DNA of 64,000 nt, from contig NZ_UGSI01000002.1 in assembly GCF_900454495.1 (NCBI RefSeq), positions 186,001 through 250,000 of the forward strand, written 5' to 3'. A model generated the notes under the pieces. That model had not been told where the DNA came from. It saw only the letters and a list, made by a program, of their open reading frames with translations, and searched no databases. This document shows positions 25,504 through 34,053 of the stretch, piece after piece. Each line of letters begins with the position of its first letter. The stretch's first letter is position 1. Position numbers and translations under genes: made by a program. Origin of the DNA: Paenibacillus macerans (GTDB lineage: Bacteria; Bacillota; Bacilli; Paenibacillales; Paenibacillaceae).

Positions 25504-25740
25504 GGCATTTGTTGTCTTCAAAATAGAGGCACTTTATGTGCTTATTGTCCGAATCCAGGTCTGTTCATCCCCATTAGCGGCATTTTTTGTACTTATATTC
25601 CTATGAAAGGCCCAGAACGTAGGCACTTTCTTGCGACGAGGGGGAATAGCGGCATAAATTGCCGCTATTTCTCTCAAACAAACGAAACCGCTGGATTAAC
25701 GACATTTTTTGTCCTTATGTGTTGCGCTGGAGTTTCTGCC
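25504..25740. repeat. dispersed intergenic repeat cluster (AATAGCGGCATTTTTTG family)
   Basis: Four or more diverged units are packed here: AATAGAGGCACTTTATG at 25525, TTAGCGGCATTTTTTGTAC at 25575, AATAGCGGCATAAATTGCCG at 25650, and TTAACGACATTTTTTGTCC at 25696. They have the core A(A/T)AGCGGCATTTTTTGTCCTT in common. Single copies recur at 35263 and 56831 and related ones at 51690-51870, always between genes. No open frame fits. Confidence 0.7.
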
Positions 25741-25838
25741 GCGGTTAACTGGCAATAAGAGCAAGTTTTCGTCTGGGATGGGCATAATGGAGTCATTGTG
25801 TGCTAAGGAAAAGAAGAAAGGAGCCGCATGACACGGAA

Positions 25839-26423
25839 ATGGATCATCCCTTTGTAATTCTGCCTGAAGAACAAGCGCCAGCAGGTATTCAGCATTGTGT
25901 ATGCTGCGAACTGTCCAAGCAGCGGAATCGCGTCGTCTGGGGGGAAGGAAATCCGCAAGCCCCGCTGATGATGATCCTGGATAATCCGGGAGCCCGGGAG
26001 GACCGGGAAGGAAATCCGTTTTTGTGCGGTACCCGGGAGACCTTCCAACTCGGCATGAGGGAAGCGGGGATCGATATGAGTTCGGTTTATGTCACTTATT
26101 TACTGAAATGCCGGCCGCTGCGCGCTTACAATAAGCCCGAGGCCAGAGCGGCATGTTTTCCTCATCTGCAGTTGCAGCTGCTTCAGAAGCAGCCGTCGGT
26201 GTTGTTCGGCTTCGGGAATGTCGTGGCGCAAGCCTTATTCCCGCAGAAGGAGAACGCCAGTGTCAAGGAATTGCGGGGGAGCTGGCACGATTTCCAAGGC
26301 TTGCCTATCGGCTTTACCTATCACCCGCTTGCCGTAAGAAGGAGGCCCAATTTGCTAAAGTTCTTCGTAGGGGACTTGAAAGCTTTGAAAGAGAAGTGGA
26401 AGGAAAGATCGACCTCATCATAA
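25839..26423 (+). CDS. uracil-DNA glycosylase family protein (family 4/5 like)
   Basis: A 194-aa member of the UDG superfamily, DNA repair enzymes that remove uracil. Motif 1 is GEGNPQAPLMMILDNPGARED (about residues 31-51), with a Cys-x2-Cys near 18-22 and two more Cys (about 89 and 105) that could hold the iron-sulfur cluster. Motif 3 is YHPLAVRRRPN, where family 4 has HPS. Asn in LDNPG is unusual, so substrate range may differ. I take ATG 25839; an AAAGGAG further upstream is 15 nt away and better spaced for an out-of-frame ATG at 25828 that opens only nine codons. Confidence 0.82.
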   Translation: MDHPFVILPEEQAPAGIQHCVCCELSKQRNRVVWGEGNPQAPLMMILDNPGAREDREGNPFLCGTRETFQLGMREAGIDMSSVYVTYLLKCRPLRAYNKPEARAACFPHLQLQLLQKQPSVLFGFGNVVAQALFPQKENASVKELRGSWHDFQGLPIGFTYHPLAVRRRPNLLKFFVGDLKALKEKWKERSTSS

Positions 26424-26436
26424 CAACAGGAAAAAC

Positions 26437-26464
26437 GAGAGGGAAGTCATATATCTTCCCTCTC
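26437..26464. terminator. bidirectional terminator, UDG/GH16 genes
   Basis: GAGAGGGAAG (26437-26446) pairs perfectly with CTTCCCTCTC (26455-26464). AAAAAC precedes it, giving a T-run on the minus strand. It lies between the two convergent genes. Confidence 0.85.
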
Positions 26465-26498
26465 ATCTGCGTAAGGCAATATTCTACTATTACCCGGT

Positions 26499-28856
26499 TT
26501 ACTCCGGAGTTCCTTGCGTTACCCCATGGACATAAGTTTGCCAAGGGGTATCCAGCGCTCCCTGCCCGGGGTTATAGGTAAAGAAGTACTCGACGGTATC
26601 CCCCTGTTTCAGATTATTGACCGCATAGGTATAGTTGCCGTTCCCCGCCCCGGTCATGGCCACGTTCAGCTGTACGCCGTTATTGACCTTGTAGTGCAAG
26701 TCGGCGAAGGTTGCGCCGTTTACATAGAACAATAAGTCATCGCCTGTTTTCTTCAGGCCCTTCACCTCATCGCCGATGACGATCGTGGAAGGGGGCGCCG
26801 GTTCTTCAGGATTCTGCTGGCCGCCGCCGTTGTCTTTGTAAACACGCACATAATCTACTTGCAACGTTGCCGGGATATCGCCGGGATTCGGAGTCACACC
26901 GCCGTCAAAGTTCCCGCCGATCGCCAGATTCATAATCAGGTAGAACGGCTGGTCGAAAGGGGCGTTCGGATTGTTCGGCGCAGCTGCGGAATACCATTGA
27001 TCCCTGTTAGCTTTAAAGAAGAACTTGCCGTCGACATACCATTTAATGTTGTCCTCTTCCCAGACTACGGAATATACGTGAAAATCATTGGCGATGGTTT
27101 GCCCTTCCGGGAAATGATATTCGCCGGAGACATGGGTATTCGCCGGCCATTGTCCGCCAAAGTGGATAGCGCCGCTGGACGTGCCGGGCAACCGTCCTCT
27201 CGCTTCCATCACATCAATTTCGCCGGATGCGGCCCACGAACCGTAGACATTATCTTGCGGAAGCATCCAGAAGGCCGGCCAGATGCCATTTCCTGCAGGC
27301 AGCTTGGCGCGAAAATCCACTCTGCCGTATTTGAGCGAAAAATGATCTTTGGTATTGATTTTCCCGGAGGAGTATTGTGCATACCGGCTAGGATCCTGCG
27401 GGAAGGATTTGGGCTCGTTTAAGGCCCGGATGTTTAACTTTCCGTCCTGGATAAATACATTTTGCGTACTGTTTGTATAGTGCTGCAGTTCCGCATTGCC
27501 CCAACCCCAGGTACCGGGATCGTCATTGAGATAGTAACCCAGTTCATAGTTCCATTTGCTCGTATCCAGCTTATTTTCGCTAAATTCATCCTGCCAGATG
27601 AGCTCCATGCCCTCAATGGCCGGGTTGCTTGGCGTTCCGACAGAAATATCCTCGCCATCGGTTACATCCGGACGGGGAGCGTTCGGGTTTCCGATAAAGG
27701 TGTAGTAGACGAAATTATCACCGACATTTCCGCCCGCCTGCCCGTTTAATGGATAGCCGATGCGGATCTGCAGATCTTCCTGGATGGGCTGGAACCATAG
27801 CCCGTAGATGTGGTCGACCCAATACCCCCACTGATTGGCGGCGGACATGTTATTGTAACCGTTGGCGGAGTATACAAATCCGCTCTGACCGGAATCCCCT
27901 AAATTGACCCATTGCCCACCCATGTTAATCTGGTATACGAAATTTCCAAGCTCATCGGCTACCGGCGCGTTTCCATCAATCTTAGGCAGCGGCACACCGA
28001 TCGCACCGCTTTCATTGGCCGTGAAGGTCGTTCCGTCGTAGGGAGTAATGACATAAGAATTTCTTACGGGTTCATTAAAGATAATGGTATAAATGACGTT
28101 AACCAAAGAGGTTTTCGATTCTAATTTGACGTTGATCGACTCCGTGACGTTAAACCAGTAGCCGCCGCCTCCATCGGTGAAATGGCCGAAGTTTTTATCG
28201 TAGATCCAGCCGCTGGCCGCATTGTTGTCAATATCGATCCATGCACTGCTGTTTACAGGTTTTACGTACACTTTCAAATCATCGGCCACAGCTGCAAAGG
28301 GGATTGCCGGATCATTGTTGAAAACCGGATAGGTAAAGCCGGCGCCGCCCGTAGTATCCGCCGTAATTTGCGGCCCTTGTGTAGGCGTCATCGCCGTAAT
28401 GGTGGTTTTGTTGATGTTTTGAAACACAAGAGTGTAATCCAGCGTAACCCCATTCGCTTTGGAGTACAGTTGAATTTCGGTTGTCGCGGAAAGAGTGAAC
28501 CAATAACCGTTAAAGCCGCTGTCGCTCCAGTGGCCCCAGTTTTGGTTGTAGACAAAGCTGCCGGCACTGTCAATATCGACCCAACTGCCGCCCACTTTCA
28601 CATTAACGCCCAAGTCTTGGATCACATCATTCCAGGTGGCGGAGCCTCCATTGAATTTAGGCATCACAAATCCGTAACTGGCTTGTCCAACCCCTGATTT
28701 TGTGATGACAGGTCCGTCCGACGCTGAAAAATAATCCATAGAGGTGATAGTGGCCGTTCCCGCTCCTTCAGCGGCCTGAACCGGCGAAGTTGATAGCAGG
28801 CTGACGCTGGCCATCATAACTAGCGCCAGGAACAAACTGAAAACTTTTTGCTTCAT
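26499..28856 (-). CDS. secreted GH16 endo-beta-1,3-glucanase, multidomain
   Basis: A 785-aa exoenzyme. Signal peptide residues 1-29 end in VQAAE. Three related beta-rich modules follow at about 35-145, 145-250 and 255-395, each with a WIDIDN or WVNLGDSG-type strand and a GHWSD or GHFTD turn. The GH16 domain is at about 415-675, starting WQDEFSENKLDTSKWNYE, with catalytic E546, D548 and E551 in GEIDVMEARG, the pattern of laminarinases and lichenases. The last 95 residues (VIGDEVKGLKKTGDD onward) resemble a CBM56-like glucan-binding domain. It should degrade fungal or plant beta-1,3-glucan. A minus-strand TATAAT lies at 28925-28920. Confidence 0.92.
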   Translation of the reverse strand: MKQKVFSLFLALVMMASVSLLSTSPVQAAEGAGTATITSMDYFSASDGPVITKSGVGQASYGFVMPKFNGGSATWNDVIQDLGVNVKVGGSWVDIDSAGSFVYNQNWGHWSDSGFNGYWFTLSATTEIQLYSKANGVTLDYTLVFQNINKTTITAMTPTQGPQITADTTGGAGFTYPVFNNDPAIPFAAVADDLKVYVKPVNSSAWIDIDNNAASGWIYDKNFGHFTDGGGGYWFNVTESINVKLESKTSLVNVIYTIIFNEPVRNSYVITPYDGTTFTANESGAIGVPLPKIDGNAPVADELGNFVYQINMGGQWVNLGDSGQSGFVYSANGYNNMSAANQWGYWVDHIYGLWFQPIQEDLQIRIGYPLNGQAGGNVGDNFVYYTFIGNPNAPRPDVTDGEDISVGTPSNPAIEGMELIWQDEFSENKLDTSKWNYELGYYLNDDPGTWGWGNAELQHYTNSTQNVFIQDGKLNIRALNEPKSFPQDPSRYAQYSSGKINTKDHFSLKYGRVDFRAKLPAGNGIWPAFWMLPQDNVYGSWAASGEIDVMEARGRLPGTSSGAIHFGGQWPANTHVSGEYHFPEGQTIANDFHVYSVVWEEDNIKWYVDGKFFFKANRDQWYSAAAPNNPNAPFDQPFYLIMNLAIGGNFDGGVTPNPGDIPATLQVDYVRVYKDNGGGQQNPEEPAPPSTIVIGDEVKGLKKTGDDLLFYVNGATFADLHYKVNNGVQLNVAMTGAGNGNYTYAVNNLKQGDTVEYFFTYNPGQGALDTPWQTYVHGVTQGTPE

Positions 28857-29058
28857 AAATACCCTCCCTTAATCAATAGTGGATTCTCCTATCCCATACA
28901 CGGTCAGGAAAATACTAACATTATAGTACATTTTTATTCTATCGAATGTGATCACCGGATGAACAGGTGCTATTTTTTTGGTGGGGTCCTATTTTTTCGG
29001 GTGAGTTCGAGTGAGTTCGGGGGAGGAATGATAGTTCGACAAAATTCCAAATTTTCTC

Positions 29059-29087
29059 TTGATGGTATTCCATATATTTGATATGAT
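29059..29087 (+). promoter_or_regulatory. promoter of the tandem c-di-GMP riboswitch transcript
   Basis: TTGATG (29059-29064) and TATGAT (29082-29087), with a 17-nt spacer, lie 20 nt before the first aptamer. The interval back to the GH16 gene at 28857 is otherwise featureless apart from that gene's own promoter. Confidence 0.7.
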
Positions 29088-29106
29088 AGATTCACAAAAG
29101 CTGATC

Positions 29107-29215
29107 ACGATAACGGCAAACTTGTCGAAAGATAAGGACGCAAAGCTACAGGGCCTTCTTGACGAACGTCAATGGCAGCCAGCTACCGAACGAAGATGCT
29201 TTTTTGTTTTTTTGG
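29107..29215 (+). ncRNA. c-di-GMP-I (GEMM) riboswitch, first copy
   Basis: The conserved GEMM-I string is present in order: GGCAAACTTGTCGAAAGATA from 29115, GGACGCAAAGCTACAGGGCC from 29135, and AATGGCAGCCAGCTACCG from 29171. A T-rich tract (29200-29213) follows directly, suggesting transcription termination as the output. A second, closely similar aptamer lies 50 nt downstream. Confidence 0.93.
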
Positions 29216-29249
29216 AGAAGATGTATCAGTATCTGTGAAACTCTATTAC

Positions 29250-29338
29250 GAAAATAGCAAACTTGTCGAAAGACAGGGACGCAAAGCCACAGGGCCTTCT
29301 TGACGAAACGTCAATGGCAGCCTGGCCGCCGAAGGGAG
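29250..29338 (+). ncRNA. c-di-GMP-I (GEMM) riboswitch, second copy
   Basis: A second aptamer has AGCAAACTTGTCGAAAGACA from 29256, GGACGCAAAGCCACAGGGCC from 29277 and AATGGCAGCCTGGCCGCCG from 29312. It ends right at the ribosome site GGGAG (29334-29338), so folding probably controls translation start of the next gene. The two copies differ at few positions outside P3, implying a recent duplication or strong constraint. Confidence 0.93.
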
Positions 29339-29346
29339 TTTGCAGT

Positions 29347-30147
29347 ATGCGCAACATTGTGTTCGCTATTGTAGGGCTTTTTGCGTTATTGATGTGGGCT
29401 CCGGATGTACAAGCTGCCCCGTCCGAAGATTGGTTGGGTTTGGAGCAGTTGGACCGTGGCGCCGTCGTCATTCGTTATGATGCGGAAGCCGGGGCCAAAA
29501 CGAAGCTCATGATCGCAAAAGGTAATGACAAATATACCTATGTCCTTTCGCCGGATAAGCGGCAGGAAGTATTTCCGCTCCAGATGGGCAATGGTGAATA
29601 TAAGGTTACCGTTCTGGAACAAGTCAGCGGTACCAAATACAAAATCGTTCAGGAAGCGGCCGTTACACTTCAACTTGCGGATGACAGCAAAGTGTTTTTG
29701 AACTCTGTGCAAAATGTCGATTGGAGCGATAGGGATCAGGCAGCCCAGCTTGCGAAGAAGCTTGCCCAATCCGCTCCGTCCGACGAGAAGAAAGTGCACG
29801 CTATTTATGAATATATTGTCGGGACGATCCGGTACGATCATACTCTGGCAGCCAGCGAATTGACGGACTACCTTCCCGATAGCAACCGCACGTTGGCAGG
29901 GCGGAAAGGGATGTGTTACGACTATGCCTCCTTGTTCGCTTCCATGTTGCGGAGTATCGGAATTCCGGCCAAGCTTGTTATGGGAACTTCGGAATACGTT
30001 GATGTTTACCACGCTTGGAATGAAGTTTATTTGAACGGACAATGGGTAACCATTGATACAACTGTCGATGCGGGCTGGAAGAGCAGTGAGACAGGGGTCA
30101 ACATGATTAAAGACGCCTCGCGTTATTCCCCGGTGAAATACTATTGA
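29347..30147 (+). CDS. secreted transglutaminase-like cysteine enzyme
   Basis: A 266-aa exported protein. Its signal peptide is about residues 1-23 (ends VQAAP). The transglutaminase core is C-terminal, with the catalytic triad visible: Cys190 in GRKGMCYDYASLFASMLRSI, His222 in VYHAWNEV, Asp237 in VTIDTTVD. Enzymes of this fold are amidases, proteases or cross-linkers. The start is ATG 29347 with GGGAG eight nt upstream; a longer frame to 29263 would run through the riboswitch. It is controlled by two c-di-GMP-I aptamers and lies 186 nt upstream of an LPXTG adhesin gene, suggesting surface-protein processing or cross-linking as its job. That link is inference. Confidence 0.9.
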   Translation: MRNIVFAIVGLFALLMWAPDVQAAPSEDWLGLEQLDRGAVVIRYDAEAGAKTKLMIAKGNDKYTYVLSPDKRQEVFPLQMGNGEYKVTVLEQVSGTKYKIVQEAAVTLQLADDSKVFLNSVQNVDWSDRDQAAQLAKKLAQSAPSDEKKVHAIYEYIVGTIRYDHTLAASELTDYLPDSNRTLAGRKGMCYDYASLFASMLRSIGIPAKLVMGTSEYVDVYHAWNEVYLNGQWVTIDTTVDAGWKSSETGVNMIKDASRYSPVKYY

Positions 30148-30165
30148 TTTTTACGAAATAAACAT

Positions 30166-30192
30166 AGGCTTTGGACGATATGTCCAAGGCTT
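30166..30192 (+). terminator. hairpin after the transglutaminase-like gene
   Basis: AGGCTTTGGAC (30166-30176) pairs, with G-U pairs, to GTCCAAGGCTT (30182-30192). The tail ATTT is short. A promoter-like TATAAT (30229-30234) follows, so the adhesin gene may have its own transcript. Confidence 0.6.
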
Positions 30193-30333
30193 ATTTGGCG
30201 TTGTTGAGAAATTGTATAGTATTGGCATATATAATGGCGGAAGCCCATTTGGTTCTGAAGAAAATACAGGCACAATTCATCGTGCGCCAATAAAGATCAG
30301 CGGAGGTGATGGACTGAAAATTACCCTATCGAC

Positions 30334-33300
30334 ATGTTGTCCGATGGATGCATGGCCCGAATTGCGCACGGAAGGCGGATCGGAACCGAATATAATGAGG
30401 GTGATGTAGAGACAGAGGGAGAGATTACGAGGAAAAAGGTTTGTGGAATCGTTGTGGCATTGCTGTTGCTGATGCAGACGCTGTATGGCGCATCCGTTTG
30501 GACGGCGAACGCAGCGGCCGGCGTGCAAGAATCAACGGGCAGCGCGCAAGAATCCGTGACGGATAGCGTATATGACCGGCCGGCGCCAGTCGCCAGGCCA
30601 GTCGCCAGGCCAGTCGCCAGTGCGGAGAGTATTTTAACCAAAGTCGTGTTAACCGATTTAAACGGTACCGTGATTGATGCGGTGTATAATCCCGATAGCA
30701 GTTTGGACGTCGGCGCGGCCGTCAACCTCAGCTATGAATGGGAGCTTCCAAACGGACACGGCTACAAGAATGGAGATACATTCAGCTTCGAGCTGCCGCG
30801 GCAGTTTGAAATTTTTACGGATATTGATGCCCCGCTTCTTGCCGATCAAGGGAAAGTCGGCCGGTTTACGGTCGATCTGAACGGGAAAGTTGTGATGACC
30901 TTCAATGATTACGTGGAGAGTCATTCCAACATCGCCGGCAAGCTGGAAATTCGTACGGAATTTAAGAAGGAAGTCCTTAAAGGCAGTACGGAAGTCGTTA
31001 TTGCCATTCCAGTAAAAAGCGGAGTGCAGACCGCTATCGTGAATCTGAAGCCGAAGGGCGGAAAGCTGATCGAAAAGCAAGGGAAAGCGATCGGCAAAGA
31101 TCGGATCGATTGGACGGTTCAAGTTAACAAGTCGCTGGAAAAAATCAAGCACGCGGTGATCACTGACGCACTGCCTGAAGGTTTGGAGCTTATTGCTGAC
31201 TCTGTGGAGGTTTACCGTTTGCAAGTTAACGGTGACGGATCGGCGGCCCTTGGCGACAAGGTAGATTCCGGCAAATATAAGGTCGAAACGAACGGTGGCG
31301 CGAAACTGGAGCTTGCGTTCCAGGATGAGACGATCGGCAAGGCTTATGAGATTCGCTTTTCGACGAAGCTTACCGGTGAGCAGTCGCGCTTTGAAAACAC
31401 CGCTGTCTTGTCCGGCGACGGAACGGAAGATGCCAAATCGACCGCTACGGTAACGGTAAACCGCGGCCAATTTTTGGATAAATCGTTTAGCGTGGATAAC
31501 AGCACCGGAATCATCACTTGGACTGTGAAATACAATTTCAATGAAAAGAAGATTCCAAAAGAGAAAGCGGTCATCACGGATGAATTCAGCGAAATTCATA
31601 CATGGATTGCCGATTCGCTGAAGGTGTACAACGGGGATTCGAAGGCTGATAAAGATCTGGTTGCCAAGGATGAATACACCGCCGAATCGGCGGGTAAGAA
31701 CGGATTCAGCCTTCAATTCGAGAAGGATATCGATTCGCCTTATACGATCGTTTACCAGACGAAGCCGGTCGATCGGACGATCGCCGACGGGAAGCAGGTG
31801 AAGAACAAAGTCGTGTCGGGTGATGCGTCCAAGGAAGTGACCACCCCGGCCCAAGGAAGCCGCGCTCTGGTGAAAGGCGTACAGAACATCGATTTTGCCG
31901 GCAAAACGGCGAAATGGCTGATTACGGTCAACGGCGATAAACGGCCGGACGGCGGCAAGTACAGCATGAAGGATGTAGTCATTACGGATACGTTCCCGCA
32001 GGGCGGTCTTGAATTCGTTCCGGATTCCATGATCGTAAAAGCGGATGGGAAGCTCGTTCCTAAAAGCGATTATAAGGTTGAGTACGACAATGTACGCAGC
32101 GGCTTTGTCATCAAGTTCCTGAAGACCATTGACACCACGTATACGATCGAGTATGAAACGAAGTTTAACATCGGCTGGCTGAAGGAGCGAAAGCTCGATT
32201 TTAAGAACAGAGCTGTCATGACGTGGACCGAGGACGGCGAGAAGAAAGGGCCGATCCAACGGGAAGCCGCCTTCTCCTCCGACGATTATACGAAAAACAA
32301 TGGCGGTAAAGACGGCAGCTACGATCCTGTCAACAAAGAGATCACGTGGAACATTAAGATGAATTACAATCTCGATCCGCTTGACAAAGCCATCGTAACG
32401 GATGTTCTGAAGCAGGAGCAGAAGTTTGTTCCGAATTCGGTAAAGGTGTATGCGATGGAGCTGACGGGGGGACGCAATGGCGTTAAGAAGGGCGCTGAAG
32501 TTTCGGCTGCTCAATACGAGGTGACGGAACCGTCCGAAGCGAACGGAAACAAACTGACCGTTCAATTTAAGAACAAGATCGCATCGGCCTATTGGATCGA
32601 GTTCAAAACATCGCTGCAGGACACGTTGATTGTCAAGACGATGGATAATACCGCTGAGCTGTGGAACGGCAGCGATAAAGCGGCGATATGGAACGCCAGC
32701 GTGACGATTCCGCATGGCGGCGAGTACGTGACGAAGAAAGGCGCCCAAAATGGAAATAAAATCGATTGGACGATTCGCATTAATGAAGGCCAGTCGCATA
32801 TTTCCAACGCCAAAATTATCGATTATCCAAGCGTGAATCAGGTTTTGATCGAAGATTCGTTCCGCCTCTACAAAGCCAAGGTCAATGCAAACGGTGAAGC
32901 GGTCAAAGCGGAAGAATTGACCAAAGGGAAGGACTACACGTTAACCATCACAAGGCTTGACGGCGATCAAGAGACGTTTGAATTAAAGTTCACGGACGCC
33001 ATCTCCACGGCTTATATTTTAGAATACCAGTCGTTCATTGCCGCTGGAGATAAAGAAGCTGTGCAAAATAAGGTAGCGCTCGAAGGAGATCAGCTGAAGA
33101 CCGAGCTTAGGGAAACGACGGAAGAGGTCATTGTCCGTACTTCCTCCGGTTCAGGTTCGGGCGGCGGCGTAACGGGCAGCCTGGAAGTGACGAAGGTGGA
33201 CCGCGACGACAACACGAAGCCGCTGGCGGGAGCGAAGTTCGCGCTTTACGATGCAGCGGGCAAACGGGCGCCGAACGTAATTACTACGGATGCGGAAGGC

Positions 33301-33909
33301 AAAGCCCTGTTTACGAAACTGTTGTATGACGATTATATTTTGGAGGAGTTAGCCGCTCCGGAAGGATATAAGATCGATCAGGCAACTTGGAACGTAACGA
33401 TCGACTCCAGTATTACGAGCCAAGGCAATGTGCTGAAAATGACCGTAACGAACAGCAAGGTACCCGTTAAACCTGGCGAGCCGTCGAATCCGTCCGATCC
33501 GTCCGATCCGTCCGATCCGTCCGATCCGGGCAATCCCGGGAACCCAACGAGACCGGACCGTCCATCGACTCCGGTAACGCCGGGCGATCCTTCGACTCCG
33601 TCAAATCCGGAGACGCCGCCGACCGGCGAAGTAGAAGTGCCGGATGAAGATATCCCGAGAGGCGAACCGGCAACACCTCAAACGCCTTCGGCGGATGATT
33701 CGGAAACGCCTACCGTTGATGTCGGAGAAGAGGATATTCCACGCGGCGAGCCGAAGCCGGAGAAGCCGAAGCCGCAAACTCCGGCTTCGGAGAAGCCGGT
33801 ATCCATGCTTCCGAAGACCGGTGAAGAAAGCCGTTATCCGTACTATTTGACGGGTCTCGGACTGATCGTTCTCGGTGTATGGTTAAGCCGCAGACGACTA
33901 ACCAAGTAA
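30334..33909 (+). CDS. LPXTG cell-wall-anchored adhesin with collagen-binding-like repeats
   Basis: A 1,191-codon surface protein. The signal helix VVALLLLMQTLYGASVW is at about residues 40-57. Five or six Cna-type collagen-binding/adhesin modules follow; each opens with a W-T or W-N strand (DWTVQVN about 256, TWTVKYN about 392, KWLITVN about 524, TWNIKMN about 668, DWTIRIN about 808). One Cna_B/SpaA domain is at about 948-1030, then a Pro-rich stalk with four DPS repeats, then the sorting signal LPKTGEE, a membrane helix and RRRLTK. It should be anchored by sortase. The start is uncertain: neither ATG 30334 nor 30352 has a good ribosome site. No sortase is in the window. Confidence 0.92.
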   Translation: MLSDGCMARIAHGRRIGTEYNEGDVETEGEITRKKVCGIVVALLLLMQTLYGASVWTANAAAGVQESTGSAQESVTDSVYDRPAPVARPVARPVASAESILTKVVLTDLNGTVIDAVYNPDSSLDVGAAVNLSYEWELPNGHGYKNGDTFSFELPRQFEIFTDIDAPLLADQGKVGRFTVDLNGKVVMTFNDYVESHSNIAGKLEIRTEFKKEVLKGSTEVVIAIPVKSGVQTAIVNLKPKGGKLIEKQGKAIGKDRIDWTVQVNKSLEKIKHAVITDALPEGLELIADSVEVYRLQVNGDGSAALGDKVDSGKYKVETNGGAKLELAFQDETIGKAYEIRFSTKLTGEQSRFENTAVLSGDGTEDAKSTATVTVNRGQFLDKSFSVDNSTGIITWTVKYNFNEKKIPKEKAVITDEFSEIHTWIADSLKVYNGDSKADKDLVAKDEYTAESAGKNGFSLQFEKDIDSPYTIVYQTKPVDRTIADGKQVKNKVVSGDASKEVTTPAQGSRALVKGVQNIDFAGKTAKWLITVNGDKRPDGGKYSMKDVVITDTFPQGGLEFVPDSMIVKADGKLVPKSDYKVEYDNVRSGFVIKFLKTIDTTYTIEYETKFNIGWLKERKLDFKNRAVMTWTEDGEKKGPIQREAAFSSDDYTKNNGGKDGSYDPVNKEITWNIKMNYNLDPLDKAIVTDVLKQEQKFVPNSVKVYAMELTGGRNGVKKGAEVSAAQYEVTEPSEANGNKLTVQFKNKIASAYWIEFKTSLQDTLIVKTMDNTAELWNGSDKAAIWNASVTIPHGGEYVTKKGAQNGNKIDWTIRINEGQSHISNAKIIDYPSVNQVLIEDSFRLYKAKVNANGEAVKAEELTKGKDYTLTITRLDGDQETFELKFTDAISTAYILEYQSFIAAGDKEAVQNKVALEGDQLKTELRETTEEVIVRTSSGSGSGGGVTGSLEVTKVDRDDNTKPLAGAKFALYDAAGKRAPNVITTDAEGKALFTKLLYDDYILEELAAPEGYKIDQATWNVTIDSSITSQGNVLKMTVTNSKVPVKPGEPSNPSDPSDPSDPSDPGNPGNPTRPDRPSTPVTPGDPSTPSNPETPPTGEVEVPDEDIPRGEPATPQTPSADDSETPTVDVGEEDIPRGEPKPEKPKPQTPASEKPVSMLPKTGEESRYPYYLTGLGLIVLGVWLSRRRLTK
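33484..33540 (+). repeat. short tandem repeat in the adhesin stalk
   Basis: The 9-nt unit TCCGATCCG is repeated about four times in a row within the adhesin stalk and encodes Ser-Asp-Pro. Such slippage-prone tracts let wall-stalk length vary between strains. Confidence 0.7.
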
Positions 33910-33927
33910 CAATATTTCCGGGTGCTT

Positions 33928-33973
33928 CGGCTCCCCTTGTCCTGGTAGCAGGCAGGGGGAGCCGTTGTTTTTT
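33928..33973 (+). terminator. strong terminator after the adhesin gene
   Basis: A 16-bp near-perfect stem, CGGCTCCCC with its partner GGGGGAGCCG, spans 33928-33964, and a run of eight T after GTTG follows. It closes the adhesin transcript. Confidence 0.92.
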
Positions 33974-34053
33974 TTGAGAAAGTTAGGATTTCTAAAATTG
34001 AAGTTGGCATCGAAAATTGGGGGGAGTTGGCTTTCGGGAGTTATGAGCCTAAT

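Noticed and set aside
25504..25740. Repeat cluster as a CRISPR array
   Set aside because: Units are diverged, irregularly spaced, in mixed form, and no cas genes are near.
25828..25857. Alternative start ATG 25828 for the UDG-like gene, better spaced from AAAGGAG
   Set aside because: It opens only nine codons in another frame; the conserved protein begins at 25839.
30193..30333. A third c-di-GMP riboswitch in front of the adhesin gene
   Set aside because: Neither class I (GCAAAGCC, GGCAGCC) nor class II core sequences occur in this leader.
30658..32799. A 713-codon open frame antisense to the adhesin gene
   Set aside because: It mirrors the codon structure of the adhesin, has no ribosome site or domain, and the plus-strand protein is clearly real.
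33484..33540. Tandem repeat as a possible CRISPR-like array
   Set aside because: The 9-nt units have no spacers and encode the Ser-Asp-Pro stalk of the adhesin.
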